Below, one piece after another: positions 1-6,903 of a stretch of 27,949 nucleotides of DNA. This DNA comes from CAYQPF01 sp964419225. Lineage in GTDB: Bacteria > Cloacimonadota > Cloacimonadia > Cloacimonadales > CAYQPF01. The notes below the pieces were generated by a model that did no database searches, was not told the origin of the DNA, and saw only the letters and a program-made list of their open reading frames with translations. Where the stretch lies: assembly GCA_964419225.1 (NCBI GenBank), contig CAYQPF010000057.1, positions 1 to 27,949 of the forward strand, written 5' to 3'. The position numbers and the translations under genes are program-made. Within the stretch, counting starts at the first letter, position 1, and each line of letters starts with the position of its first letter.

Positions 1-187
1 TATTTTATTTATACCATCTTGTACCACAAGATTTAATGTATCGAGCGCTGCTTTATACGCTTTAGAAATAACCGGAGCAACTTTCTTATTTTGTTTATCT
101 AAAATAAGCGCCGATTTTGGAGACTTTGTTTTAAGCTGTTTTAAAACGTTAGCATAAAAAGAATACAAATCTATATATTCAGACATT
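1..187 (-). CDS. Partial hypothetical ORF running off the left edge
   Basis: The minus strand is open from an ATG at 187-185 to the window edge, giving 62 codons that begin MSEYIDLYSFYANVLKQL. The product is rich in Lys, Leu and Ala and looks like an ordinary soluble helical protein, but I do not recognise a family. No Shine-Dalgarno sequence precedes the ATG; the upstream bases belong to the DUF1015 reading frame of the next gene on the other strand. The ORF therefore starts exactly where DUF1015 similarity begins, which suggests a rearrangement or contig junction near 185-195. It could also be a chance open frame, since the plus strand is open from 2 to 154 as well. Confidence 0.35.
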
Positions 188-205
188 GCAAAAGAAATTG
201 CTGCT

Positions 206-1387
206 TTGCCGTATGATGTGATGAATTCAGATGAAGCAAGAGTCGAAGTTAAGGACAAACCCCTAAGTTTCCTGCATGTGGACAAGTCAGAAATTGATTT
301 ACCTCCCGATACAGATCTCTATGATGAGAAAGTATATGCCAAAGCTAAAGAAAATTTGTATGGATTAATTGAAAAACAGGCTCTTATTCAGGATGCAAAG
401 CCCTGTTTATATTTATATCAACAGACTATGGGCAACCACAAACAGGTTGGTATTGTAGCCTGTGCTTCAGTGGAAGAATATGAAGCCAACAAGATCAAAA
501 AGCATGAACACACAAGAGCAGATAAAGAAGCTGATCGCATCAAACATGTTGATATCACCAATGCCAATACCGGTCCTATTTTCCTGACTTACAAAGAAAA
601 TACGGAAATAGATACTCTCATTTTTGGTCTTATGCAGAATACTCCTGTTTACGATTTTGTCTCAGAAGATGAGATTGGTCACACTTTCTGGATCATTGAA
701 TGCGAAGAAACGATAGCAAAGTTAAGCGAACATTTCAAAGGTATTGATTCCTTATACATTGCAGACGGGCACCACAGATGTGCATCCGGAGTGAGAGTTG
801 GTCAGAGAAGAAGAGAAGCTAATCCGAATCATACAGGCGATGAAGAATACAATTTCTTCCTGGCTGTAATATTCCCGGCAAATCAGTTAATGATCATGGA
901 TTACAACAGAGTTGTCAAAGATCTGAATGGTAATACAGAAGCAGAATTCATGCAGAAAGTAGCAGAGAAATTTGAAATTGAAAAGTACTGTACAGAAGAG
1001 CCATTTCATCCTCAAATGATTCACACATTCGGAATGTATATCTCCGGTACCTGGTACAAACTTACAGCTAAGACGGGAACTTATCCTGCAAAGGATCCCG
1101 TGAAATCACTTGATGTTTCCATTATGCAGGACAATCTCCTCAATCCCATTCTTGGGATTGGCGATCCCCGTACTGACAAAAGAATTGATTTCGTAGGCGG
1201 AATAAGAGGTTTGGGTGAATTGTCCAAGAGAGTGGATTCAGGAAGAGAAGTAGTAGCTTTTTCCATGTTCCCTACCTCAATTGAAGAGTTGATGAATATC
1301 GCTGATCAGGGCGAAGTAATGCCTCCAAAATCCACTTGGTTTGAGCCTAAACTTAGATCCGGTTTGATAGTTCATTTATTATCATAG
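206..1387 (+). CDS. DUF1015 family protein, 5' end missing
   Basis: The product matches the DUF1015 family (COG4198), cytosolic proteins of about 410-430 residues. Diagnostic segments are LPYDVMNSDEAR at the start, PLSFLHV, YIADGHHRCASG near the middle, and a C-terminal MPPKSTWFEPKLRSGL stretch. The DGHHR motif resembles that of ParB/sulfiredoxin-fold enzymes such as free serine kinases, so a small-molecule kinase role is possible but not shown. The usual N-terminal segment before ALPYDV is absent. The frame continues upstream through IAKEIAA but meets a stop at 155-157 without any ATG or GTG, leaving TTG at 206 as the only conventional start, with no ribosome binding site. The gene is probably truncated by a junction near 185-195 and may not be expressed from its own signals. 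The 3' end is intact and followed by a strong terminator. Confidence 0.85.
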   Translation: MPYDVMNSDEARVEVKDKPLSFLHVDKSEIDLPPDTDLYDEKVYAKAKENLYGLIEKQALIQDAKPCLYLYQQTMGNHKQVGIVACASVEEYEANKIKKHEHTRADKEADRIKHVDITNANTGPIFLTYKENTEIDTLIFGLMQNTPVYDFVSEDEIGHTFWIIECEETIAKLSEHFKGIDSLYIADGHHRCASGVRVGQRRREANPNHTGDEEYNFFLAVIFPANQLMIMDYNRVVKDLNGNTEAEFMQKVAEKFEIEKYCTEEPFHPQMIHTFGMYISGTWYKLTAKTGTYPAKDPVKSLDVSIMQDNLLNPILGIGDPRTDKRIDFVGGIRGLGELSKRVDSGREVVAFSMFPTSIEELMNIADQGEVMPPKSTWFEPKLRSGLIVHLLS

Positions 1388-1395
1388 AAATGCTT

Positions 1396-1421
1396 AGGCA
1401 GTCTTAGGACTGCCTTTTTTT
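1396..1421 (+). terminator. Rho-independent terminator after DUF1015 gene
   Basis: A perfect 8-bp stem (AGGCAGTC / GACTGCCT, 1396-1403 and 1408-1415) closes a TTAG tetraloop and runs into a T-tract at 1415-1421. It begins 8 bases after the DUF1015 stop codon, the expected place for that gene's terminator. Confidence 0.9.
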
Positions 1422-1521
1422 ATAAAAGAATCCTCAAGAAGCACTAATCGTATGTAGTGGGCCAATGCCTTTAACAAAGGTTTTTCTTCCGGCATATGTA
1501 ACAGCTTCAAACATTTCAGTT

Positions 1522-1546
1522 CCTTCTCCCTCCTTTAGGGAGAAGG
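1522..1546. repeat. Perfect palindrome in the gap before rimO
   Basis: Positions 1522-1531 (CCTTCTCCCT) and 1537-1546 (AGGGAGAAGG) form a perfect 10-bp inverted repeat around CCTTT, followed by GTTAGGATGAGGG. This resembles a CCTTCTCCC...GATGAGGG intergenic palindrome seen in many unrelated bacteria. No T-tract follows, so it is not a classic terminator. The rest of the gap 1422-1686 shows no convincing gene; the 61-codon frame at 1465-1650 runs through this palindrome and has no ribosome binding site. Confidence 0.6.
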
Positions 1547-1686
1547 TTAGGATGAGGGTAAATTACTCAAGAATACCTCATTTTTCATTTACTAAACGGC
1601 AGTGGACACAAGAAAATAACACACCGACTTGCCCAGATAAACACTGCTGACCTAAAAAAACAAGAGAGACTTGGATAGGAGTTTTG

Positions 1687-2985
1687 ATGAAATTATACCA
1701 TTTAATCAGTTTGGGATGTCCAAAGAATTTAATAGACAGTGAGAGATTTGCTTTTTTGACAGAAGATGCAGGTTACAAACCTACAGCGGAAGCTGCCAAA
1801 GCAGATCTGATTATCATCAATACCTGTGGATTTATCAATGAAGCCAAAGAAGAAGCGATCAGTACAATTTTGGAAAATGCAGAGTATAAGGGCGGGAAAA
1901 AACATCCTAAGTTAATTGTAACAGGTTGTTTGGTTAAAAGATATAAAGCTGATCTGGAAACTTCTTTACCAGAAGTTGATATATTTATCGATTTGAAAGA
2001 TTTTAAGAATTTTAAAACATATCTTACAGGTAAAGAAGCAACAGAAACTCTACAGGATGTACTTATTCCACGAGTAACTCTTCAGCCTCAGTTCTATGCA
2101 TATCTGAGAATCAGCGACGGCTGCAACAACCATTGCAGTTACTGTTCGATTCCTGGAATCAGAGGCGAGTTGACCAGCGTACCGAAAGAGATTTTACTGA
2201 ATGAAGTCAAATCTTTGGCTGAAAAAGGGGTGAAAGAACTGATCATCAATGCCCAGGATACAACCCAGTATGGACTGGATATTTACGGGAAACGCAGTTT
2301 AATTGATTTACTTCAAGAAATCTGTGAGTTGAAACTTTTCCCTTGGATTAGATTACTTTATTTGCATCCTGCTCATTTGAGTGAAGATCTTATAGATTTT
2401 ATTAACAGTAAACCGGAAATATGCAAATACTACGATCTGCCTTTGCAACATATAAATAACGATGTTTTACAAAGCATGAACAGAAAAGTGACCAAAGAAC
2501 GGATCATCGAATTGATCAAATACATCAGATCAAATCCTGAAGCTGTGATCAGGACAACTTTCATAACGGGTTATCCGGGTGAAGACAGAAAGAAATATCT
2601 GGAATTGAGAGATTTTATTAAAGAATATCAATTTGATAAAATGGGAGTTTTTACCTATTCTCCCGAAGAAAATACTCCTGCTGCAGAATTTACAGCCAAG
2701 GTAACTGCAAAAACTGCTCAGAACCGTAAAGATGAGTTAATGCAGATCCAGCAAGGCATTTCGACAGACAGGTTACAAAATTTTGTTAATTTGGCAATGG
2801 ATGTTATAATAGAAAAGCATGGAACCGAGAAAGGGATTAAGTTTGAAGGGCGTAGTAGAAATGATGCTCCCGAAATAGATGGTACCATATTTATTACGAA
2901 AGGAAATGCCAAACCTGGTGATATCGTCAAGGTGAAAATCACAGATAGTTGGGAGTATGATCTTGTGGGGGAGATCTGGAGTTGA
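1687..2985 (+). CDS. rimO: Ribosomal protein S12 methylthiotransferase RimO
   Basis: RimO is a radical SAM enzyme with two 4Fe-4S clusters that adds a methylthio group to a conserved Asp of ribosomal protein S12. The 432-residue product has the family layout. The N-terminal UPF0004 domain has cluster-binding Cys11, Cys47 and Cys81 (GCPKN, NTCGFINEA, TGCLVKRY). The radical SAM core has CNNHCSYC (Cys146, Cys150, Cys153) followed by PGIRGELTS, and a TRAM-like domain forms the C-terminus. The S12-type GCPKNLIDSE and IPGIRG motifs favour RimO over the tRNA enzyme MiaB. A TTG three bases upstream is in frame, but the ATG at 1687 is preferred because AGGAG ends about six bases before it. The macrodomain gene follows after 28 bases on the same strand and may be co-transcribed. 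Confidence 0.95.
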   Translation: MKLYHLISLGCPKNLIDSERFAFLTEDAGYKPTAEAAKADLIIINTCGFINEAKEEAISTILENAEYKGGKKHPKLIVTGCLVKRYKADLETSLPEVDIFIDLKDFKNFKTYLTGKEATETLQDVLIPRVTLQPQFYAYLRISDGCNNHCSYCSIPGIRGELTSVPKEILLNEVKSLAEKGVKELIINAQDTTQYGLDIYGKRSLIDLLQEICELKLFPWIRLLYLHPAHLSEDLIDFINSKPEICKYYDLPLQHINNDVLQSMNRKVTKERIIELIKYIRSNPEAVIRTTFITGYPGEDRKKYLELRDFIKEYQFDKMGVFTYSPEENTPAAEFTAKVTAKTAQNRKDELMQIQQGISTDRLQNFVNLAMDVIIEKHGTEKGIKFEGRSRNDAPEIDGTIFITKGNAKPGDIVKVKITDSWEYDLVGEIWS

Positions 2986-3013
2986 AAGTTGAAGGGGAAT
3001 TTTGGGAACAAAT

Positions 3014-3505
3014 ATGATATATATTGAGCAATGCGATATAACGAAAAAGAAGGTTGATGCGATTGTCAATGCTGCAAACCATTCTCTACTCGGTGGTGGT
3101 GGAGTTGACGGAGCTATCCATAATGCTGCCGGACCTGAATTGTTGAAAGTATGCAGACTTTTAGGCGGCTGTGCTACAGGAGAAGCAAAAATAACATTAG
3201 GTTTTAATTTACCAGCTAAATATGTAATCCACACAGTAGGACCAGTTTGGAAAGATGGTTCTCATAATGAAGATGCTTTATTGGCAAGTTGTTATAAAAA
3301 GTCCTTGGAACTTGCATTAGAAAACGGTTGCCGTCATATCGCATTCCCTGGTATTTCCACGGGAGTGTACAGTTTTCCAAAGCAAAGAGCAGCTGAAATC
3401 GCAGTCAGGGAAGTTAAAGATTTCCTAATGAGTCATCCTGTTTTGGATGTTTATTTTATTTGTTTTGACGGAGAAAGTTATCGAATTTATGAAGAATTGC
3501 TTTAG
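3014..3505 (+). CDS. Macrodomain protein (ADP-ribose / O-acetyl-ADP-ribose hydrolase type)
   Basis: This compact 163-residue protein is a single macrodomain of the MacroD/YmdB class, cytosolic enzymes that bind ADP-ribose and remove O-acetyl or protein-linked ADP-ribose. The hallmark block NAANHSLLGGGGVDGAIHNAAG lies at residues 19-40 (VNAAN, then GGGGVDGAIH), and the second phosphate-binding loop is FPGISTGVYSFP. The Asn, GGGVDGAI and GISTGVY residues of active hydrolases are present, so activity is likely. An in-frame TTG at 3002 exists, but the ATG at 3014 has GGGA seven bases upstream. The substrate cannot be told from sequence. It sits closely behind rimO, with no obvious functional link. 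Confidence 0.92.
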   Translation: MIYIEQCDITKKKVDAIVNAANHSLLGGGGVDGAIHNAAGPELLKVCRLLGGCATGEAKITLGFNLPAKYVIHTVGPVWKDGSHNEDALLASCYKKSLELALENGCRHIAFPGISTGVYSFPKQRAAEIAVREVKDFLMSHPVLDVYFICFDGESYRIYEELL

Positions 3506-3560
3506 AAACTTTTGCCATGAACACCAAGGGAGAATATTCATTGGTGAATGGTGAATGAAA

Positions 3561-3590
3561 TGGGAATTTATTGAAACCCGCAGGCAAGTA
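3561..3590 (-). repeat. 30-nt dispersed repeat, copy 1
   Basis: The reverse complement of this stretch reads TACTTGCCTGCGGGTTTCAA followed by TAAATTCCCA. It matches 16244-16273 on the plus strand at 29 of 30 positions. Both copies are in intergenic DNA, some 12.7 kb apart and in opposite orientation. Confidence 0.85.
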
Positions 3591-3637
3591 TTAGGCAATA
3601 AGTAAGCATCAGGTTGTAAGCTAAAGCATACAAAATT

Positions 3638-3653
3638 GCCGGCTAAAGCCGGC
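3638..3653 (-). terminator. GC-rich hairpin after the phosphotransferase gene
   Basis: A perfect 6-bp stem GCCGGC/GCCGGC closes a 4-base loop. On the minus strand it begins 4 bases after the phosphotransferase stop and is followed by AATTTTG, a short U-rich tail consistent with a weak rho-independent terminator. The convergent macrodomain gene ends at 3505, so it may serve both directions. The rest of 3506-3637 holds only the 30-nt repeat and some TGGTGAATG repetition. Confidence 0.6.
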
Positions 3654-3657
3654 GTTC

Positions 3658-4632
3658 CTAAAAGTCCAGATCGATAAACGGTGTTTCGTTCTCCAGTTTT
3701 TCTTTTCTACCTGTCATATACCATTTTGCCCAGTTATCATATTCAGCATCGCCATAAGCTTGCTTGATAGCTGCATAGAGCATGAATTCTCTTTGTTTCA
3801 GGAAGATCGGAATCTTGCTCAATTCTTCCTGGGAAATAGTATTTTCACTCACATATCCTTTCATAAATTCCTGATAGAATTGTAACATAAAATCTTCAAC
3901 CTTTACTTCTTTAGGACAATATCCGGCAAAATAGAAAAGAACAATGGCTATATCTGCAGCAAAATATGCATACTGACAATCATCAAAATCAAAGACAAAA
4001 ATCTCATTATCCTGTACAAAGAAATTCCCAGTATGAGCATCAAAATGGACTAATCCATAATTATCCGTTGTTTTCTGCATAGCATGAATTTGCTCTGTAT
4101 TAGCATTGAAATTCTTCACTAAAGTATCTTCATGCGAGACTACAGAAGCAAAGTTCTCGATTAAATCATCCTGATACCATTCAATACGTCTGGACTTTCC
4201 ATTTTGATAGTCTTTCGTAACCCTGTGCATCTTCCCTATCTGCTTACCATAGTTATAACGAAACTCAGGGTTATCCATAACTCTTGTCAATCTACCCCCT
4301 GGAACTTTATCAAAAGCACAGACAATAAACTGATTGTTTTCTTCACCCACTGTTTCTATCAAATGTCCGGCATGAGAATGGCACGGCAGTGAACAATTCA
4401 CCCCATGATTATGTAAGTACTCAATCCAGTCCATTTCAGCTTCGATCATAGCCGGAGTTCTACGGCTGCTATGTGTGATTCGTAGAATATAGCTCTGCTC
4501 ATTTTTGTTGAATTCATAGATAAAACTTTCAAAACCACCTAACTCTTTTAGATCTTCTTTTTTCAGATCAAATTTCTCTGCTGCCTGTTCAAGTATTTCT
4601 GCATTGAACAAGTCTTGAATAAACTTTTCCAT
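3658..4632 (-). CDS. APH-family small-molecule phosphotransferase
   Basis: The 324-residue product has the aminoglycoside phosphotransferase / choline kinase fold (Pfam APH). The catalytic loop is GLVHFDAHTGNFFV, with His196, catalytic Asp198 and Asn203. The metal-binding motif is VFDFDDC (Asp215, Asp217). The N-lobe has a YILRITHSSRR strand that likely supplies the ATP-binding residues. The family phosphorylates hydroxyls of small molecules such as homoserine, choline, sugars or antibiotics, and some members (SrkA type) act on proteins. Nothing here fixes the substrate, and resistance should not be assumed. AAGGA precedes the ATG at suitable distance. The gene lies 11 bases after the serine hydrolase on the same strand, so the two are probably co-transcribed. 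No signal peptide is visible; a cytosolic location is expected. Confidence 0.85.
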   Translation of the reverse strand: MEKFIQDLFNAEILEQAAEKFDLKKEDLKELGGFESFIYEFNKNEQSYILRITHSSRRTPAMIEAEMDWIEYLHNHGVNCSLPCHSHAGHLIETVGEENNQFIVCAFDKVPGGRLTRVMDNPEFRYNYGKQIGKMHRVTKDYQNGKSRRIEWYQDDLIENFASVVSHEDTLVKNFNANTEQIHAMQKTTDNYGLVHFDAHTGNFFVQDNEIFVFDFDDCQYAYFAADIAIVLFYFAGYCPKEVKVEDFMLQFYQEFMKGYVSENTISQEELSKIPIFLKQREFMLYAAIKQAYGDAEYDNWAKWYMTGRKEKLENETPFIDLDF

Positions 4633-4643
4633 AATTATTTCCT

Positions 4644-6023
4644 TTAATTTATTTTCTTAAAATTCAAATTTCTTACTCGACCTGCATTTAGGTTTAGGTT
4701 TATTATCCTTGCAGAAGCATCTCTTTCAAAGCGAACAGTCTTAAACCAACTTTTATTTCCTGAGAACAAATCATCTGAAACAGGTGTAAGAAAAATGGGA
4801 TCATTACGCCAATATTGTGCAGTCAACCCATTATCATTCTGACTAATTTCATAAATGACTCCAAGTTCTGAACAGAAATAATCTCCGCAAAATTCTTCTA
4901 GTTTATTGGCTTCAAGTGTTATAGACTGAGGCTCAACAACAATGTTCTTCAGAGTATTATGAGATTCAATAACCGGGCTAAATAATTTTTCTTCAAAGAG
5001 GATATCAGCAATTTTAAAACATAAGTCTGCCGGATCAATATTATAAAAATTCCCCAAGATCACAATTCCTGTTTTTTCATCAGGATAATATTGCACTGCA
5101 GATCTGTATCCGGCATCATGTCCACTGTGTAAACATACCTTAAGATTTTTGTAATTGGTAATTCCCAGACCAAAGCCATAATCAGTGCTTTCACCGGAAT
5201 TGAGGATTCCCGTTGATTGTAAATACTTCTGCATCAATTCTTTATCACCAAGTGTAGGGTCAAAAAGATTCATTGTCCACTTAGCCATATCCAAGCTTGT
5301 TGTCATCAAACTTGTTGGACCAACAAAAGAATAATTCAGAATTCCTTTATACATTTGGCCTTCGTCTGATAAGTATGGATATGCCCGGTTTTTTATAATC
5401 ATTTGGCAATCATCGTAGAACAATGTTTCAGCCATTTTTAATGGTGCAAAAATGTTTTGGGAAGTCCAATCCTTGAAAGTTATCTTTGTGATTGATTCAA
5501 CGATTTTAGCCAGCAGAAAATAACCTGCATTATTGTATTCTAATTCTTCTCCGGGCCTGAGATTCAACTCTTTTTGATTTTTAATCAGTTCATAAAGATA
5601 ATCACTACTGATCTGATCTGCAGTGGTTATACCAGCGATCTGATTCAGGGTTTCAATTTCCCGTAAACCGTTAGTATGAAAAATAAGTTGGGATACTTTT
5701 ATCTCCTGCATAAATTTCGGTAAATCATACAAGTACTTTCCTATATTGTCATCAAGAGATAGTAAACCCTCGTGTTCCAACAACAATATGCTGAAGGCAG
5801 TAAATTGCTTGGACACAGAGCCAATATGGAAGACTGTATGATTGTTCACAGGAATTCCATACTCCAGATTGGCCATACCAAATGCTTTGTCATAGATTAC
5901 CTGATTATCTCTGATAATAACCACAGCGACACCCGGAGATTCAGGATGATCGTATTCCAGAAACAGTTGATTAATTTGCTGGTGATCTTCCTGCGTAAAC
6001 TTTGCTGAACCCTCCAAATCCAT
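4644..6023 (-). CDS. Class C beta-lactamase-family serine hydrolase
   Basis: The protein belongs to the beta-lactamase/penicillin-binding serine hydrolase family (Pfam PF00144), which includes esterases, D-aminopeptidases and peptidoglycan enzymes. The three active-site motifs are present: SVSK (nucleophile Ser69, Lys72), YNN (Tyr163, Asn165) and HSG (His299-Gly301, in place of KTG). An accessory beta-rich domain follows from about residue 345 to the end at 459. No signal peptide is seen, which is unusual because many relatives are exported. The ATG at 6023 has GGAGG directly against it, too close for a good ribosome site. A TTG two codons downstream (6017) has better spacing and may be the real start. 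The substrate is unknown. It heads a minus-strand pair with the phosphotransferase. Confidence 0.88.
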   Translation of the reverse strand: MDLEGSAKFTQEDHQQINQLFLEYDHPESPGVAVVIIRDNQVIYDKAFGMANLEYGIPVNNHTVFHIGSVSKQFTAFSILLLEHEGLLSLDDNIGKYLYDLPKFMQEIKVSQLIFHTNGLREIETLNQIAGITTADQISSDYLYELIKNQKELNLRPGEELEYNNAGYFLLAKIVESITKITFKDWTSQNIFAPLKMAETLFYDDCQMIIKNRAYPYLSDEGQMYKGILNYSFVGPTSLMTTSLDMAKWTMNLFDPTLGDKELMQKYLQSTGILNSGESTDYGFGLGITNYKNLKVCLHSGHDAGYRSAVQYYPDEKTGIVILGNFYNIDPADLCFKIADILFEEKLFSPVIESHNTLKNIVVEPQSITLEANKLEEFCGDYFCSELGVIYEISQNDNGLTAQYWRNDPIFLTPVSDDLFSGNKSWFKTVRFERDASARIINLNLNAGRVRNLNFKKIN

Positions 6024-6087
6024 CCTCCATTAGGTTAATTATCACAAAGAAAATATCATTATCACTGTATTTAACTTTGCATAACAA

Positions 6088-6115
6088 ACATTATTAAAAC
6101 TATTATCCTTGTCAA
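6088..6115 (-). promoter_or_regulatory. Candidate sigma-70 promoter for the serine hydrolase pair
   Basis: On the minus strand a perfect TTGACA (6115-6110) is followed after 16 bases by TAATGT (6093-6088), a weak -10 box. It lies about 65 bases upstream of the serine hydrolase start. The -35 is good and the -10 is poor, so this is tentative. Confidence 0.3.
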
Positions 6116-6162
6116 TAAACATATTTTGAATCACATGTTTTAGTGTGTCTTTCGGCAAAATG

Positions 6163-6271
6163 TTGTAACTACTCTGGTTCTTTTGAGTTTGTCTATATAG
6201 TCCATAAAGTCCATTTTGTCCATATAGTCCATCCTTTTGTAATTACTCTCGAAAAGCCCTGAGAGTTACAA
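6163..6271. repeat. 109-nt repeat element: 9-bp minisatellite between inverted arms
   Basis: The left arm (6163-6187, starting TTGTAACTACTCTGG) and right arm (6246-6271, ending GAGAGTTACAA) are imperfect inverted repeats of about 25 nt. Between them are four 9-bp units at 6196-6231: TATAGTCCA, TAAAGTCCA, TTTTGTCCA and TATAGTCCA, then TCC. The right arm can itself fold through ACTCTC/GAGAGT. Related copies occur at 10134-10169 (core only) and 16316-16377 (core plus right arm). The element occupies the gap 6024-6338 between divergent genes, which otherwise holds only candidate promoters. Confidence 0.75.
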
Positions 6272-6279
6272 AATGTTTG

Positions 6280-6308
6280 TTGACAGTTTTAACTGAAATA
6301 CAAATATT
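6280..6308 (+). promoter_or_regulatory. Candidate sigma-70 promoter for the flavodoxin operon
   Basis: A perfect TTGACA (6280-6285) is followed after 17 bases by AATATT (6303-6308), overlapping an alternative TATTAA at 6305-6310. It begins nine bases after the repeat element and lies about 30 bases upstream of the flavodoxin start at 6339. Confidence 0.5.
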
Positions 6309-6338
6309 AATACTGACTATTTAAATATGGGAGAGGAA

Positions 6339-6878
6339 ATGGAAGAATCTGTGAATACTAAGAAAGCCATTGTGGTATATAAATCGAAATCCGGTTTCAC
6401 AAAAGTTTATGCTCAGCGTATAGCCCGGGAGTTGAACTGTGATCTCAGGGAAGCTTCCAATGTTTCAGTGAATCAGCTTCTAACCTATGATACTATCATC
6501 TACGGGGGTGGTTTGTACGGTACTGGCATAAATGGAATAGAACTCATCAAGAAAAATCTGCAAAAATTGAAAGGCAGGAAAATAGTTATTTATGCTTGCG
6601 GAATATCTCCTGAGAATGATGAAACGATCAGTTACATTATTTACAAAAACTTCACTGAAGAGCAGCAGGATTGCTTTGAGTTCTTCTACCTGCGTGGCGG
6701 ATTTGACTATAAGCGACTGAGTCCATTCTACAAGATAGTCATGTCCCTGATGAAATGGATGATCAAACGAAAAACCACCTTAACTCCTGATGAAAGCGGT
6801 ATGCTGACAGTTTTCGACAAGCCTGCAGATTTCACTCAGGAAACCAGTATTGCTGAATTAATTAAATATGTCCAATAA
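6339..6878 (+). CDS. Flavodoxin-domain protein (HemG/Flavodoxin_5-like)
   Basis: This 179-residue protein has a flavodoxin fold predicted to bind FMN. The phosphate-binding loop is VVYKSKSGFTKVYAQRIA, matching the YxSKxGfTkkYA signature of the Flavodoxin_5 group, which includes the HemG-type protoporphyrinogen oxidase. A second flavin loop, IIYGGGLYGTGI, follows. It likely acts in cytosolic electron transfer; a haem role is unlikely to be provable from sequence because no haem gene is nearby. An ATG at 6327 is in frame but lacks a ribosome site; the ATG at 6339 follows GGGAG by five bases and is preferred. It is the first gene of a probable operon with prolyl oligopeptidase, whose start is 25 bases downstream. 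Confidence 0.82.
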   Translation: MEESVNTKKAIVVYKSKSGFTKVYAQRIARELNCDLREASNVSVNQLLTYDTIIYGGGLYGTGINGIELIKKNLQKLKGRKIVIYACGISPENDETISYIIYKNFTEEQQDCFEFFYLRGGFDYKRLSPFYKIVMSLMKWMIKRKTTLTPDESGMLTVFDKPADFTQETSIAELIKYVQ

Positions 6879-6903
6879 TTTGACTCAAAGGGAGAAAATA
6901 AAA

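Noticed and set aside
1468..1485. Small CCTTT-AAC-AAAGG hairpin followed by Ts
   Set aside because: The stem is only five AT-rich pairs and no gene ends just upstream; the strong terminator at 1396 already serves the DUF1015 gene.
1465..1650. 61-codon plus-strand ORF before rimO
   Set aside because: It spans the perfect palindrome at 1522-1546, has no Shine-Dalgarno sequence and no recognisable motif.
2773..3234. 153-codon antisense ORF across rimO and the macrodomain gene
   Set aside because: It overlaps two well-supported genes and encodes no recognisable protein.
6196..6231. Tandem repeats that could suggest a CRISPR array
   Set aside because: Units are 9 bp, directly adjacent without spacers, and no cas gene is present.
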